DNA of 21,259 bases from an uncultured Gemmiger sp. (GTDB lineage Bacteria > Bacillota > Clostridia > Oscillospirales > Ruminococcaceae), in NCBI GenBank assembly GCA_959018215.1, contig CAUEKL010000010.1, forward strand, positions 1 to 21,259. The letters run 5' to 3'. Below the pieces are notes generated by a model that saw only the letters and a program-made list of their open reading frames with translations, was not told the DNA's origin and ran no database searches. Shown here piece after piece: positions 14,471 through 21,259 of the stretch; positions within the stretch are counted from its first letter, which is position 1; each line of letters begins with the position of its first letter. The translations under genes were made by a program, and so were the position numbers.

Positions 14471-14959
14471 ATGCCCAGTGAAAAACCGGCCGACCCCCGC
14501 CTGCTGTGGGGGTTCTGGCTGCTGGCCGCCGCCGTGACCCTGGTGTTTTTGTTCTGTCTGCGGCTGGACCTGCGTTCGGTACGGACCCTGGACCCCGCCC
14601 AATACACCGAGACCCCGCCCGCCGGGTTCCGGTATGACTGCCAGGCCCTGCCGGGCAGCGGGGTCGTCACCTTCAGCGGCTGGGCCGCGGTGACGGGGGA
14701 GGAGCTGGCCACGGTGGACTGCCGCCTGGTGCTGTACAGCGCCGGTCAGGACCGGTACTACCTGCTGCCCACCACCATGGAGCAGAGCCAGGCCGCGGTG
14801 GAGGCCACCGGCGACGACGGGGCGGTGTACGCCGGGCTGTATGCCTTTGCCCTGACCCGGCAGCTGCCCGCCGGGGAGCTGGAGCTCTGCTTTGCCTACC
14901 GGAACAACCACCACAACGCCCTGATCCATACCGGACAGATGACCGGAGGTGCGGCATGA
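14471..14959 (+). CDS. Small single-span membrane protein, unknown function
   Basis: The 162-residue protein has one membrane helix (about 11-30, LLWGFWLLAAAVTLVFLFCL) close to the N-terminus. An extracytoplasmic domain of about 130 residues follows that looks beta-rich (VVTFSGWAAVTGEELATVDCRLVLYS...YYLLPTT...GLYAFALTRQLPAGELELCFAYRNN). I do not recognise a family. The ATG at 14471 is chosen because AAAGGAGG is 8 nt upstream; an in-frame ATG at 14372 falls on the promoter. Its stop overlaps the next start as ATGA, so it is probably made with the DUF6056-like protein and may act with it at the cell surface. It resembles small accessory proteins found beside glycan-modifying membrane proteins only in layout. 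Confidence 0.75.
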   Translation: MPSEKPADPRLLWGFWLLAAAVTLVFLFCLRLDLRSVRTLDPAQYTETPPAGFRYDCQALPGSGVVTFSGWAAVTGEELATVDCRLVLYSAGQDRYYLLPTTMEQSQAAVEATGDDGAVYAGLYAFALTRQLPAGELELCFAYRNNHHNALIHTGQMTGGAA

Positions 14960-16293
14960 AAACGCTGAACCGTTCCTTCTGGGCCCGGCTGGCCCCCTAC
15001 GGGGTCTTTTTTGTGCTGACCCTGCTGTGGCACATGGACCTGGTACTTGTGGATGTGGACGAAGCCTTTTACGGCGCGGTGATCGGCCAGCAGCCCCTGT
15101 GGGAGTTTCTGGTCCGGCAGTATGAGAGCTGGTCCTCCCGCACGGTGATCGAGCTCTTCCTCTGTATCTTTTCCAGCCTGCCCCGGCTGGTGTGGCGGCT
15201 GGCCGACAGTGCGGTGCTGTTGCTGCTGGCGGTCTGCCTGGGCCGGCTGGCCGGGGGTCCGGCTCCCGGCCGTCCCCTGCGCCCCCGGGATGCCTGGCTG
15301 CTGGTCTGCCTGCTCTGGCTGTACCCCTGGTGGTATCTGAGCACCGCCGGCTGGGTGGCCACCACCATGAACTACCTGTGGCCTCTGGCCGGGCTCTGCC
15401 TGGCCTTTGTCTCTCTGGCCGGGTACGGCGGGCGTTGGGGCGCGGTGCTGGGGCTGATCGGGCTGGTCTATGCGGTCAACGCCGAGCAGACCGCCGTACT
15501 GGCCCTGCTTCTGCTGGCAGCCTGGGCCCTGTACCGCCTGGGCACCGGGCAGCCTCTGCCCCGGCTCTTCTTCGGGCAGGCGGCGGTCTGCCTGGCCGGG
15601 CTGGCCTATATGGCCTTTTGCCCCGGCCTGGCCCTGCGCACCGAAAACGAAACCATCTCCTACTATAAGGATTTCGCCATGCGGTCCCTTCTCTCCAAGG
15701 CGGAGGCGGGCATCTCCGGAGCCCTGGCCGAGCTGTTTTTGGACCGCAACCTGCTGTACGCCCTGTTCTTTCTTTTGCTGGCCGCAGTGGTCTGGCAGAC
15801 CACCCGCCGCCTTGTCTACCGGCTGCTGGTGCTGATCCCCCTGGGGGTGGAGCTGGCCCTGGGGGTGTGGTTCCGCCATTACCGGGACCTGGTCCCCGCT
15901 TTGCGGGATGAGGTGGCCGCCCTGCGGGGGGTGGGCACCATCCATGTGGCCAACTGCAACCAGCCCACCGCCTACCTGCCCTTTCTGCTGCTGTGCGGCT
16001 GTCTGGCCATCACCTGTGGCTGCCTGTACCTGGCCCTGGGCCACACGCCCCGGGCCTATGCCGCCCTGGCCGTGCTGCTCAGCGGCTTTGCCACCCGGTG
16101 CGCCATCGGGTTCACCCCCGCCAGCGCGGTGTCCGGGGAGCGTACCGGCTTTCTGCTGGCCATGTCGGTGGCGGTGTGCGGGGTGCTGCTGGGGCAGAAG
16201 CTCCGTCTGACCCGGCTGTGGCAGAAGGTGCTGGCCGCCGTCATCCTGCTGCCCATGGCAGGGATACAGTTTGTTTCCCTGTGGGAAATCTGA
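14956..16293 (+). CDS. DUF6056-like multipass membrane protein
   Basis: The 445-residue protein has about ten to twelve hydrophobic helices. Near the N-terminus, after helix 1, is VDVDEAFYGAV...LVRQYESWSSRTVIELFL. This resembles the conserved acidic and W.GR-type loop of the DUF6056 family and of GT-C-like membrane glycosyltransferases, where an acidic residue sits after the first helix. The middle section has paired YL/W-rich helices (NYLWPLAGLCLAFVSLAGYG). The true activity is unknown, and a role in surface polysaccharide or teichoic-acid sugar decoration is only a guess. It overlaps the preceding small gene by 4 nt and ends just before a strong bidirectional terminator. Confidence 0.7.
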   Translation: MKTLNRSFWARLAPYGVFFVLTLLWHMDLVLVDVDEAFYGAVIGQQPLWEFLVRQYESWSSRTVIELFLCIFSSLPRLVWRLADSAVLLLLAVCLGRLAGGPAPGRPLRPRDAWLLVCLLWLYPWWYLSTAGWVATTMNYLWPLAGLCLAFVSLAGYGGRWGAVLGLIGLVYAVNAEQTAVLALLLLAAWALYRLGTGQPLPRLFFGQAAVCLAGLAYMAFCPGLALRTENETISYYKDFAMRSLLSKAEAGISGALAELFLDRNLLYALFFLLLAAVVWQTTRRLVYRLLVLIPLGVELALGVWFRHYRDLVPALRDEVAALRGVGTIHVANCNQPTAYLPFLLLCGCLAITCGCLYLALGHTPRAYAALAVLLSGFATRCAIGFTPASAVSGERTGFLLAMSVAVCGVLLGQKLRLTRLWQKVLAAVILLPMAGIQFVSLWEI

Positions 16294-16304
16294 ATACAAA
16301 AAGA

Positions 16305-16351
16305 CCGGGGCGCACCGCAGGAAATTCCTGCGATGCGCCCCGGATTTTTTT
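16305..16351. terminator. Bidirectional Rho-independent terminator
   Basis: A 19-bp nearly perfect stem (16305-16323 with 16325-16343, one C-A mismatch, effective loop AAATT) is flanked by ATTTTTTT on the right and by AAAAAG on the left. It therefore serves both the plus-strand membrane protein ending at 16293 and the minus-strand RidA gene ending at 16366. Confidence 0.92.
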
Positions 16352-16365
16352 GTCTGATTCCAGCC

Positions 16366-16746
16366 TTACAGCACGGCCACGCACTCGATCTCCACCAGGG
16401 CGCCCTTGGGCAGGGCCCCCACCTGGAAGGCCGCCCGGGCCGGGAAGGGCTCGGTGAAGGCCTCGGCGTAGACTTCGTTCATGGCGGCGAAATCCCCGAT
16501 GTCCTGCAGCATGACGGTGGTCTTGACCACATGGGACAGGTCGGTGCCTGCCTCCTTCAGGATGTTGCCCAGGTTCTTCAGGCACTGGCGGGTCTGGGTG
16601 CGGATGTCCTCCCCCGCAAAGGCCCCGGTGGCGGGGTCGATGGGGATCTGGCCGGAGACATAGACCGTCTCCCCCACCCGGATGGCCTGGGAATAGGGGC
16701 CGATGGCGGCGGGAGCGTTGGGGGTATGAACAGCGTTGCGTTCCAT
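16366..16746 (-). CDS. ridA: RidA-family enamine/imine deaminase
   Basis: The 126-residue protein matches the usual RidA (YjgF/YER057c/UK114) length and motifs: APAAIGPYSQAI (11-22), VYVSGQIPIDP (28-38), ECLKNL-type QCLKNLGNIL, and the C-terminal PARAAFQVGALPKGALVEIECVAV. The active-site arginine (Arg104) and glutamate (Glu119) are present. It hydrolyses reactive enamines and imines released by PLP enzymes such as threonine dehydratase, and works as a cytosolic trimer. No PLP enzyme is adjacent. It has its own promoter at 16777-16805. Read-through from the ZIP gene upstream is also possible, because no terminator separates them. Confidence 0.95.
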   Translation of the reverse strand: MERNAVHTPNAPAAIGPYSQAIRVGETVYVSGQIPIDPATGAFAGEDIRTQTRQCLKNLGNILKEAGTDLSHVVKTTVMLQDIGDFAAMNEVYAEAFTEPFPARAAFQVGALPKGALVEIECVAVL

Positions 16747-16776
16747 ATGTTTCTGCCTTCTTTCACTTTTTGTCCC

Positions 16777-16805
16777 AGTATACCAGCCCGGGGCACCCTT
16801 GGCAA
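16777..16805 (-). promoter_or_regulatory. Promoter of ridA
   Basis: On the minus strand TTGCCA (16800-16805) and TATACT (16777-16782) have a 17-nt spacer. They lie in the 63-nt gap directly after the ZIP gene stop. Confidence 0.7.
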
Positions 16806-16809
16806 GAGG

Positions 16810-17598
16810 TCAGCCCAGGGCGGTGTCCAGCACCATCATGACCAGGAACCCGGCCATGACCCCCAGCGTCCCGCTGTGGGAGTGCTGGCCCAGGTTGGCT
16901 TCGGGGATGAGCTCCTCCACCACTACATACAGCATGGCTCCGGCGGCAAAGGCCAGCAGCCAGGGCATGAGGGGCTGCACGCTCCCCGCCGTGGCCGCCA
17001 CCAGGATGCCGAACACCGGTTCCACCACCCCGGAAGCCGCCCCGCTGCGGAAGGCCCGCCACCGGCTGAATCCGGCCTGGCGCAGGGGCAGGGAGATGGC
17101 GGCACCTTCGGGGAAATTCTGGATGCCCATGCCCAGCGCCAGAGCCCAGGCGGCGGACAGGGCCCCCGGGTCCCCGTGGCGGGCGGCCAGGGCAAAGGCC
17201 AGGCCCACGGCCATCCCCTCGGGGATGTTGTGCAGGGTCACCGCCAGCATGAGCAGGGTGGTGCGCCGCCAGTGGGCGGGCAGTCCCTCCGGCGTTTCCT
17301 CATTCAGATGGAGGTGGGGCAGCAGCCGGTCCAGGGCCAGCATAAAGGCGATGCCCACCACAAAACCGCCCGCCGCAGGCTGCCAACCGGGCACCCCGGC
17401 GGCTTCGGCCTCCTCCATGGCGGGCAGCAGCAGGCTGAACACCGACGCCGCCACCATCACCCCCGCCGCAAAGCCCAGAAACACCCGCTGCAGTCCGGCG
17501 CGCACCCCGCCCCGGCAGAAAAACACCGTTCCCGCGCCCAGCGCAGTCATCAGAAAGGTAAAGCCGGTCCCTCCGGCGGCCCACAAGACCCCTTGCAT
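16810..17598 (-). CDS. ZIP-family metal transporter
   Basis: The 262-residue protein has about eight membrane helices and the two metal-site motifs of the ZIP family, HNIPEG (123-128) on helix 4 and QNFPEG (160-165) on helix 5. Another acidic helix holds EELIPE (228-233). A short loop with His (LLPHLHLNEE, 92-101) stands in for the His-rich loop. Bacterial ZIPs of this GufA/ZupT type import zinc, and sometimes manganese or iron. I chose the ATG at 17598 with AAGGAGG 8 nt upstream; an in-frame ATG at 17646 adds a non-hydrophobic tail with no ribosome site. Its promoter carries a DtxR-box-like repeat at the start point, which fits metal-dependent repression. Confidence 0.9.
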   Translation of the reverse strand: MQGVLWAAGGTGFTFLMTALGAGTVFFCRGGVRAGLQRVFLGFAAGVMVAASVFSLLLPAMEEAEAAGVPGWQPAAGGFVVGIAFMLALDRLLPHLHLNEETPEGLPAHWRRTTLLMLAVTLHNIPEGMAVGLAFALAARHGDPGALSAAWALALGMGIQNFPEGAAISLPLRQAGFSRWRAFRSGAASGVVEPVFGILVAATAGSVQPLMPWLLAFAAGAMLYVVVEELIPEANLGQHSHSGTLGVMAGFLVMMVLDTALG

Positions 17599-17645
17599 GG
17601 TCGTTTCCTCCTTCCGACCCGGGGCTGCCGGGCCTTTTTGCTGCA

Positions 17646-17663
17646 AGTTAGCAGCGTCTAACT
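17646..17663 (-). promoter_or_regulatory. DtxR/MntR-box-like inverted repeat at the ZIP start site
   Basis: A perfect 6-bp inverted repeat, AGTTAG-N6-CTAACT, lies at about +4 to +21 of the predicted transcript. The GTTAG/CTAAC half-sites and the 18-bp total length recall operators of the DtxR/IdeR metal-responsive repressors, though their central spacing differs. No matching regulator gene lies in the window. Confidence 0.45.
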
Positions 17664-17673
17664 ATCTGTGGTC

Positions 17674-17702
17674 AGCATACCATACCTTCCTCCCGCTGTC
17701 AA
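17674..17702 (-). promoter_or_regulatory. Consensus promoter of the ZIP transporter gene
   Basis: On the minus strand a perfect -35 TTGACA (17697-17702) and TATGCT (17674-17679) are spaced 17 nt apart. The start would be near 17667, leaving a leader of about 70 nt. The strength of the promoter suggests control by repression. Confidence 0.78.
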
Positions 17703-17753
17703 CGGTCCGGCCGGGAACAGCGGCGTTCTGTGTACCTTTTTCCTGTTTTTCCG

Positions 17754-17781
17754 TTGCTTTCCGCCCTGGTTTTTGTATAAT
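17754..17781 (+). promoter_or_regulatory. Promoter of the beta-galactosidase gene
   Basis: TTGCTT (17754-17759) and a perfect TATAAT (17776-17781) are spaced 16 nt apart. The leader is about 65 nt, with CAGGAG 7 nt before the ATG at 17854. I see no clear operator repeat, and no regulator gene is adjacent. Confidence 0.7.
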
Positions 17782-17853
17782 AATAGGTAGAGCTTTCCCG
17801 GATATCGAATTTTCCAGGGGGCCGCGCCCCGGCCCCGGAACAGGAGTACGATT

Positions 17854-20670
17854 ATGAAACCCGAACTTTCCTGGCTCACCGACCCGCGTATCTTTGCGGT
17901 GAACCGTCTGCCCGCCCATTCCGACCACCGCTGGACCATCCACGGCACCGAACCCCGGCAGTCCCTGGACGGGGAATGGCAGTTTGCCTACAGTCCCTGC
18001 CCGGCCGCCCGGCCTGCTGATTTCTGGCGGGAGGATGCGGACCTGTCCGGCTTCGGCGCCATTCAGGTGCCGGGACATATGGAGACCCAGGGCTACGGCC
18101 AGCTGCGGTACATCAACACCATGTATCCCTGGGACGGCCAGAAATTCCTTCGCCCGCCCCAGATCGACTGGGACAATGCCCCGGTGGGCAGCTATGTGCG
18201 CAGCTTCACCCTGGACCCGGCCCTGGCGGGCAAGCGGGTGTGCGTCAGCTTCCAGGGGGTGGAACAGGCTTTCTACTGCTGGTGCAACGGGCAGTTCGTG
18301 GGCTACAGCGAGGATACCTTCACCCCCGCCGACTTTGACCTGACCCCCTTCCTGCGCCCGGGCACCAACCGCCTGTGCGTGGAGGTGCACAAGCGGTGCA
18401 GCGCCTCCTGGATCGAGGACCAGGACTTTTTCCGGTTTTCCGGCATCTTCCGCCCGGTGTTCCTCTACGCCAAGGCGGACCTGCACCTGGAGGACCTGTG
18501 GCTGCGGGCCGGGCTGGACGCCGACAACACCACCGGCACCCTGGCCCCCCGGCTGAAGCTTTCCGCCGCGGAAGGCATCCGGGCCGACGGCGCCGCCGTG
18601 GACTGCCGCATCACCGCCCCGGGGGGAGCCGAAGTCTACCATGCTCCCCTGGCCCTGCGCAAGGAGGGAGACGCGCTGTTTGCTTCTCCCATCGCCCTGC
18701 CGGGCATCCGCCCCTGGACCCATGAAGACCCGGCGCTGTACACCGTGACCCTGACCCTGTGCGACGCTGCCGGGCAGGAACAGGAACAGGTTTCCTACCG
18801 CACCGGTTTCCGCCGGATGGAACTAAAGGACGGGCTGCTGCTGCTCAACGGGCAGCGGCTGTACTTCAACGGGGTCAACCGGCATGAGTGGAACCCGGCC
18901 ACCGGGCGGGCCATCGGGCCGGAAGACATGTACAAGGCCATGGAGACCTTCCGCCGCAACAACATCAACGCGGTGCGCACCTGCCATTACCCGGACCAGA
19001 GCCTGTGGTACGACCTGTGCGATGAAAACGGCATTTACATGATCGACGAGACCAACCTGGAAAGCCACGGTTCCTGGCAGAAGATGGGCGCGGTGGAGCC
19101 CAGCTGGAACGTGCCCGGCAGCCTGCCGGAGTGGGAGGCCTGCGTGGTGGACCGGGCCCGCAGCATGCTGGAGCGGGACAAGAACCACACGGCGGTGCTC
19201 CTGTGGTCCTGCGGCAACGAAAGCTACGCCGGCAAGGATATCCTGGCCATGAGCCGCTTTTTCCATGAGACCGACCCCAGCCGCCCGGTGCACTACGAAG
19301 GGGTGTTCCATTGCCGGGAATTCGACGAGATCAGCGATGTGGAATCCCGCATGTACGCCAAGCCCGCCGAGATCCGGGAATATCTGGAAAATGCCCCCAA
19401 AAAGCCCTTTATCCTGTGTGAGTACATGCACGACATGGGCAACAGCCTGGGCGGCATGGAAAGCTATGTCCGCCTGGGGGAGGAATTCCCCCAGTACCAG
19501 GGCGGCTTCATCTGGGACTACATGGATCAGGCCCTGTGGCACACCGACCCCGCCGGGCGCCGGGTGCTGGGCTACGGCGGCGACTTTGAGGAGCGCCCCA
19601 CCGACTACAACTTCTGCGCCAACGGCATCGTCTTTGCGGACGGCACCGAAAAGCCCGCCATGCAGGAGGTGCGGTACTGGCACATGGCCCCCGAAGCCCG
19701 GGCCGCCTTTGACGCCGCCAACGCCCGGGCCGAGGCCGAAAGTGCCCGTGCCCTGGCCGACCAGGCCCGGACCCTGGACGCCGCCGGGTCTGCACGTCCC
19801 GACCTGACGGTGGTCCCCGGGGACTGCAACATCGGGGTGCAGGGCCAGGGGTTTGCGGTACTCTTCTCCTTCACCGAACACGGCCCGGTGAGCCTGCGGG
19901 TCCGGGGAGCCGAGTGGCTCTACCGGGCGCCCCGGCCGGTGTTCTGGCGCGCCGCCACCGAGAACGACAAGGGCTGCGGCTTCCCCGGGCGCAGTGCCGC
20001 CTGGCAGGCCGCCGACGCCCAGTGCATCTGCACCGGCCACACCATTGAGGAGCAGTCTGCCCGCCGGTTTGTCATCGTCTACCGGTTTGCCAGCCCCGCC
20101 GTGCCCGGGGCCGAGGCAGAGCTGCGGTACACCGTCACCGCCGCCGGCGCCCTGACGGTGCAGGCGGTTTACCACGGCGCCCCCGACCTGCCGGAGCTGC
20201 CCTGCTTCGGCTTCAAGCTGGCCACGCCCCGCCCGGTGGCCCGGGTGAGCTGGACCGGCCTTTCGGGAGAGACCTACCCCGACCGGTACAAGGGCGGGGT
20301 CTTCGGCCGCCATGCCGAGGAGCCCCACCTGCCCGACTACCTGGTGCCCCAGGACTGCGGCTGCCATGTGGGCACCCACAGCCTGCGCCTGGACCGGCTG
20401 GGCCCCACCGGCGCGGCGGAGGCTTCCCTGGAGGTAACGATGACGGAGGGCAAGCCCTTTATCTTCTCCGCCTTGCCCCACACCGCCCAGGAGCTGGAAG
20501 CCGCCGACCACCGGGAGGACCTGGGCCGCAGCTGCCACACCCATCTGTGCGTCTACGCCGCCATGCGGGGCGTGGGCGGCATCGACAGCTGGGGCACCGA
20601 TGTGGAAGCCCCCTACCATGTGAGCGCCCAGGCCGACCACGCCGTACAGGTGACTTTCCGGCTGGTGTGA
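17854..20670 (+). CDS. Beta-galactosidase, GH2 family, LacZ type
   Basis: The 938-residue protein hydrolyses lactose-type beta-galactosides and has no signal peptide, so it is cytosolic. It has an N-terminal sugar-binding jelly roll (about 1-205, with LDGEWQFAYSPCP), an Ig-like domain (about 206-315) and a TIM barrel (about 318-608). The barrel contains GVNRHEWNPATGR, DETNLESHG (metal-site Glu and His), acid/base Glu456 in SCGNESYAG, nucleophile Glu523 in ILCEYMHDMGNSLGG, and GGFIWDYMDQAL. A C-terminal beta-sandwich (Bgal_small_N type) spans about 650-938. Compared with E. coli LacZ (1023 residues), the second Ig-like domain (domain 4) is missing. An Ala/Arg/Glu-rich helical segment (about 614-648) takes its place. 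It is a single-gene unit with its own promoter and terminator. Confidence 0.95.
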   Translation: MKPELSWLTDPRIFAVNRLPAHSDHRWTIHGTEPRQSLDGEWQFAYSPCPAARPADFWREDADLSGFGAIQVPGHMETQGYGQLRYINTMYPWDGQKFLRPPQIDWDNAPVGSYVRSFTLDPALAGKRVCVSFQGVEQAFYCWCNGQFVGYSEDTFTPADFDLTPFLRPGTNRLCVEVHKRCSASWIEDQDFFRFSGIFRPVFLYAKADLHLEDLWLRAGLDADNTTGTLAPRLKLSAAEGIRADGAAVDCRITAPGGAEVYHAPLALRKEGDALFASPIALPGIRPWTHEDPALYTVTLTLCDAAGQEQEQVSYRTGFRRMELKDGLLLLNGQRLYFNGVNRHEWNPATGRAIGPEDMYKAMETFRRNNINAVRTCHYPDQSLWYDLCDENGIYMIDETNLESHGSWQKMGAVEPSWNVPGSLPEWEACVVDRARSMLERDKNHTAVLLWSCGNESYAGKDILAMSRFFHETDPSRPVHYEGVFHCREFDEISDVESRMYAKPAEIREYLENAPKKPFILCEYMHDMGNSLGGMESYVRLGEEFPQYQGGFIWDYMDQALWHTDPAGRRVLGYGGDFEERPTDYNFCANGIVFADGTEKPAMQEVRYWHMAPEARAAFDAANARAEAESARALADQARTLDAAGSARPDLTVVPGDCNIGVQGQGFAVLFSFTEHGPVSLRVRGAEWLYRAPRPVFWRAATENDKGCGFPGRSAAWQAADAQCICTGHTIEEQSARRFVIVYRFASPAVPGAEAELRYTVTAAGALTVQAVYHGAPDLPELPCFGFKLATPRPVARVSWTGLSGETYPDRYKGGVFGRHAEEPHLPDYLVPQDCGCHVGTHSLRLDRLGPTGAAEASLEVTMTEGKPFIFSALPHTAQELEAADHREDLGRSCHTHLCVYAAMRGVGGIDSWGTDVEAPYHVSAQADHAVQVTFRLV

Positions 20671-20736
20671 CCCGGGGAAATTCCCGCCGGATTTTCCACA
20701 AAATCTGCCCAAAGGGTTGAAAATCAGCAAAAAGAT

Positions 20737-20778
20737 TCCCCCGCTGCCGGGTGTTTCCGGTCAGCGGGGGATTTTTTT
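20737..20778. terminator. Rho-independent terminator, probably bidirectional
   Basis: A perfect 10-bp stem (20737-20746 with 20762-20771, arm TCCCCCGCTG) has a 15-nt loop that can itself form CCGG/CCGG pairing, and seven T residues follow at 20772-20778. The left flank GCAAAAAGAT supplies a U-tract on the minus strand, so it can also end the convergent hydroxylase gene at 20797. Confidence 0.9.
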
Positions 20779-20796
20779 CTATTCAGGCCAGCGGGT

Positions 20797-21259
20797 TCAG
20801 TTCTGGTCGGGTTTGCCCATGGCGATGACTTCGGGGGTGATGGGCAGTTCCCGGTGCCACACGCCGGTGGCCCGCATGATGGCGTGGGCGATGGCCGGGG
20901 CCGGGGTGTTGATGACGATCTCGCCGATGGACTTGGCGCCGAAAGGCCCGGTGGGCTCGTAGCTGCTCTCGAACTCCACATGCAGATGGCCCACATCCAG
21001 GCGGGTGGGGAGCTTGTACTGCATGAAGCTGGATTCAATGGGCTTGCCCGCGGCGTTGTAGGTCACGTTCTCGGTCAGGGTCATGCCGATGCCCTGGGCG
21101 ATGCCGCCCTCGGTCTGCACCCGGGCCAGGGCCGGGTTCACCGGGGTGCCGCAGTCCACCACGGCGTCGTATTCCAGCACCCGGACCTCGCCGGTGAGCT
21201 TGTCCAGCTCGATCTCCGCCATGCCCACCATGAAGGGCGGCGGGGAGATGGGGGAGGAA
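20797..21259 (-). CDS. Molybdenum hydroxylase large subunit (xanthine dehydrogenase family), C-terminal part
   Basis: The frame is open to the window edge, so only the last ~154 residues are seen; the ATG at 21231 is internal. The visible part begins SSPISPPPFMVGMAEIELD, matching the family's SPPF..GMAEVEVD strand. It continues with VLEYDAVVDCGTPVNPALARVQTEGGIAQGIGMTLTE and TGPFGAKSIGEIVINTPAPAIAHAI. The glutamate of GAKSIGE is the conserved catalytic base next to the molybdenum cofactor. The family hydroxylates purines, aldehydes or other heterocycles; the substrate cannot be told from this part. Whether the small FeS and FAD subunits are fused or separate lies outside the window. Confidence 0.92.
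   Translation of the reverse strand, partial: SSPISPPPFMVGMAEIELDKLTGEVRVLEYDAVVDCGTPVNPALARVQTEGGIAQGIGMTLTENVTYNAAGKPIESSFMQYKLPTRLDVGHLHVEFESSYEPTGPFGAKSIGEIVINTPAPAIAHAIMRATGVWHRELPITPEVIAMGKPDQN

Noticed and set aside
12866..14929. A 687-codon open frame on the minus strand opposite phoR
   Set aside because: The low-complexity Gly/His/Gln/Ala-rich product shows no domain, and phoR on the other strand has all histidine kinase motifs. The similar long minus-strand frames opposite the cotransporter (10237-12033) and lacZ (18823-20730) were rejected for the same reason.
10181..20713. A repeated 13-mer, AAATCTGCCCAAA, at 10181 and 20701
   Set aside because: A few shared 13-mers are expected by chance in 21 kb, and the surroundings are unrelated.

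Overview
The window reads as a chromosomal piece of a GC-rich gut Firmicute of the Oscillospiraceae/Ruminococcaceae type (Faecalibacterium, Gemmiger or Subdoligranulum relatives). This placement is inference. It rests on high GC with Gram-positive ribosome binding sites (AAGGAGG), a lipoprotein PstS, Firmicute-type families (DUF2975 with a YozG-like XRE regulator, DUF6056-like protein) and a LacZ-type beta-galactosidase beside gut-type metabolism genes. I see no phage, insertion sequence, CRISPR array, rRNA or tRNA.

Layout. (1) 1-880: 3' end of a YfhO/PTPS-related multipass membrane protein and its terminator. (2) 896-3229, minus: promoter, DUF2975 membrane protein, small XRE regulator, DUF4173/DUF4153-like membrane protein. 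(3) 3285-5447, minus: promoter, REC-HD-GYP protein, lone Hpt protein, uridine-kinase-like P-loop kinase, terminator. The three genes are 2 nt apart or overlap by 4 nt. (4) 5592-14335: a phosphate-starvation cluster. pstS-pstC-pstA-pstB-phoU runs on the minus strand. Diverging from it on the plus strand are a Na/Pi cotransporter with a PhoU-like tail and then a phoB/phoR-type two-component system. (5) 14372-16293, plus: promoter, structured leader, a small single-span protein and a DUF6056-like multipass protein, translationally coupled. (6) 16366-17702, minus: ZIP metal transporter and RidA, each with its own promoter. (7) 17754-20778, plus: GH2 beta-galactosidase. (8) 20797-21259, minus: C-terminal piece of a molybdenum hydroxylase (xanthine dehydrogenase family) large subunit.

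How it fits together. The PhoR-like kinase and PhoB-like regulator probably control both phosphate uptake routes, the high-affinity Pst ABC transporter and the Na/Pi symporter. The intergenic region between pstS and the symporter holds two divergent arrays of three hexamers at an exact 11-bp period. Each array sits exactly 33 nt from a good -10 hexamer and has no -35, so the two promoters share one architecture.

The most unusual protein is PstS. Its two halves are in reversed order relative to canonical PstS: the TREEGSGTRG half comes first, the GSSSVSPLMEKL half last. This is a natural circular permutation. Other points are a LacZ that lacks the canonical domain 4, a DtxR-box-like inverted repeat at the start site of the ZIP gene, and a coupled REC-HD-GYP/Hpt/kinase operon with no histidine kinase beside it.
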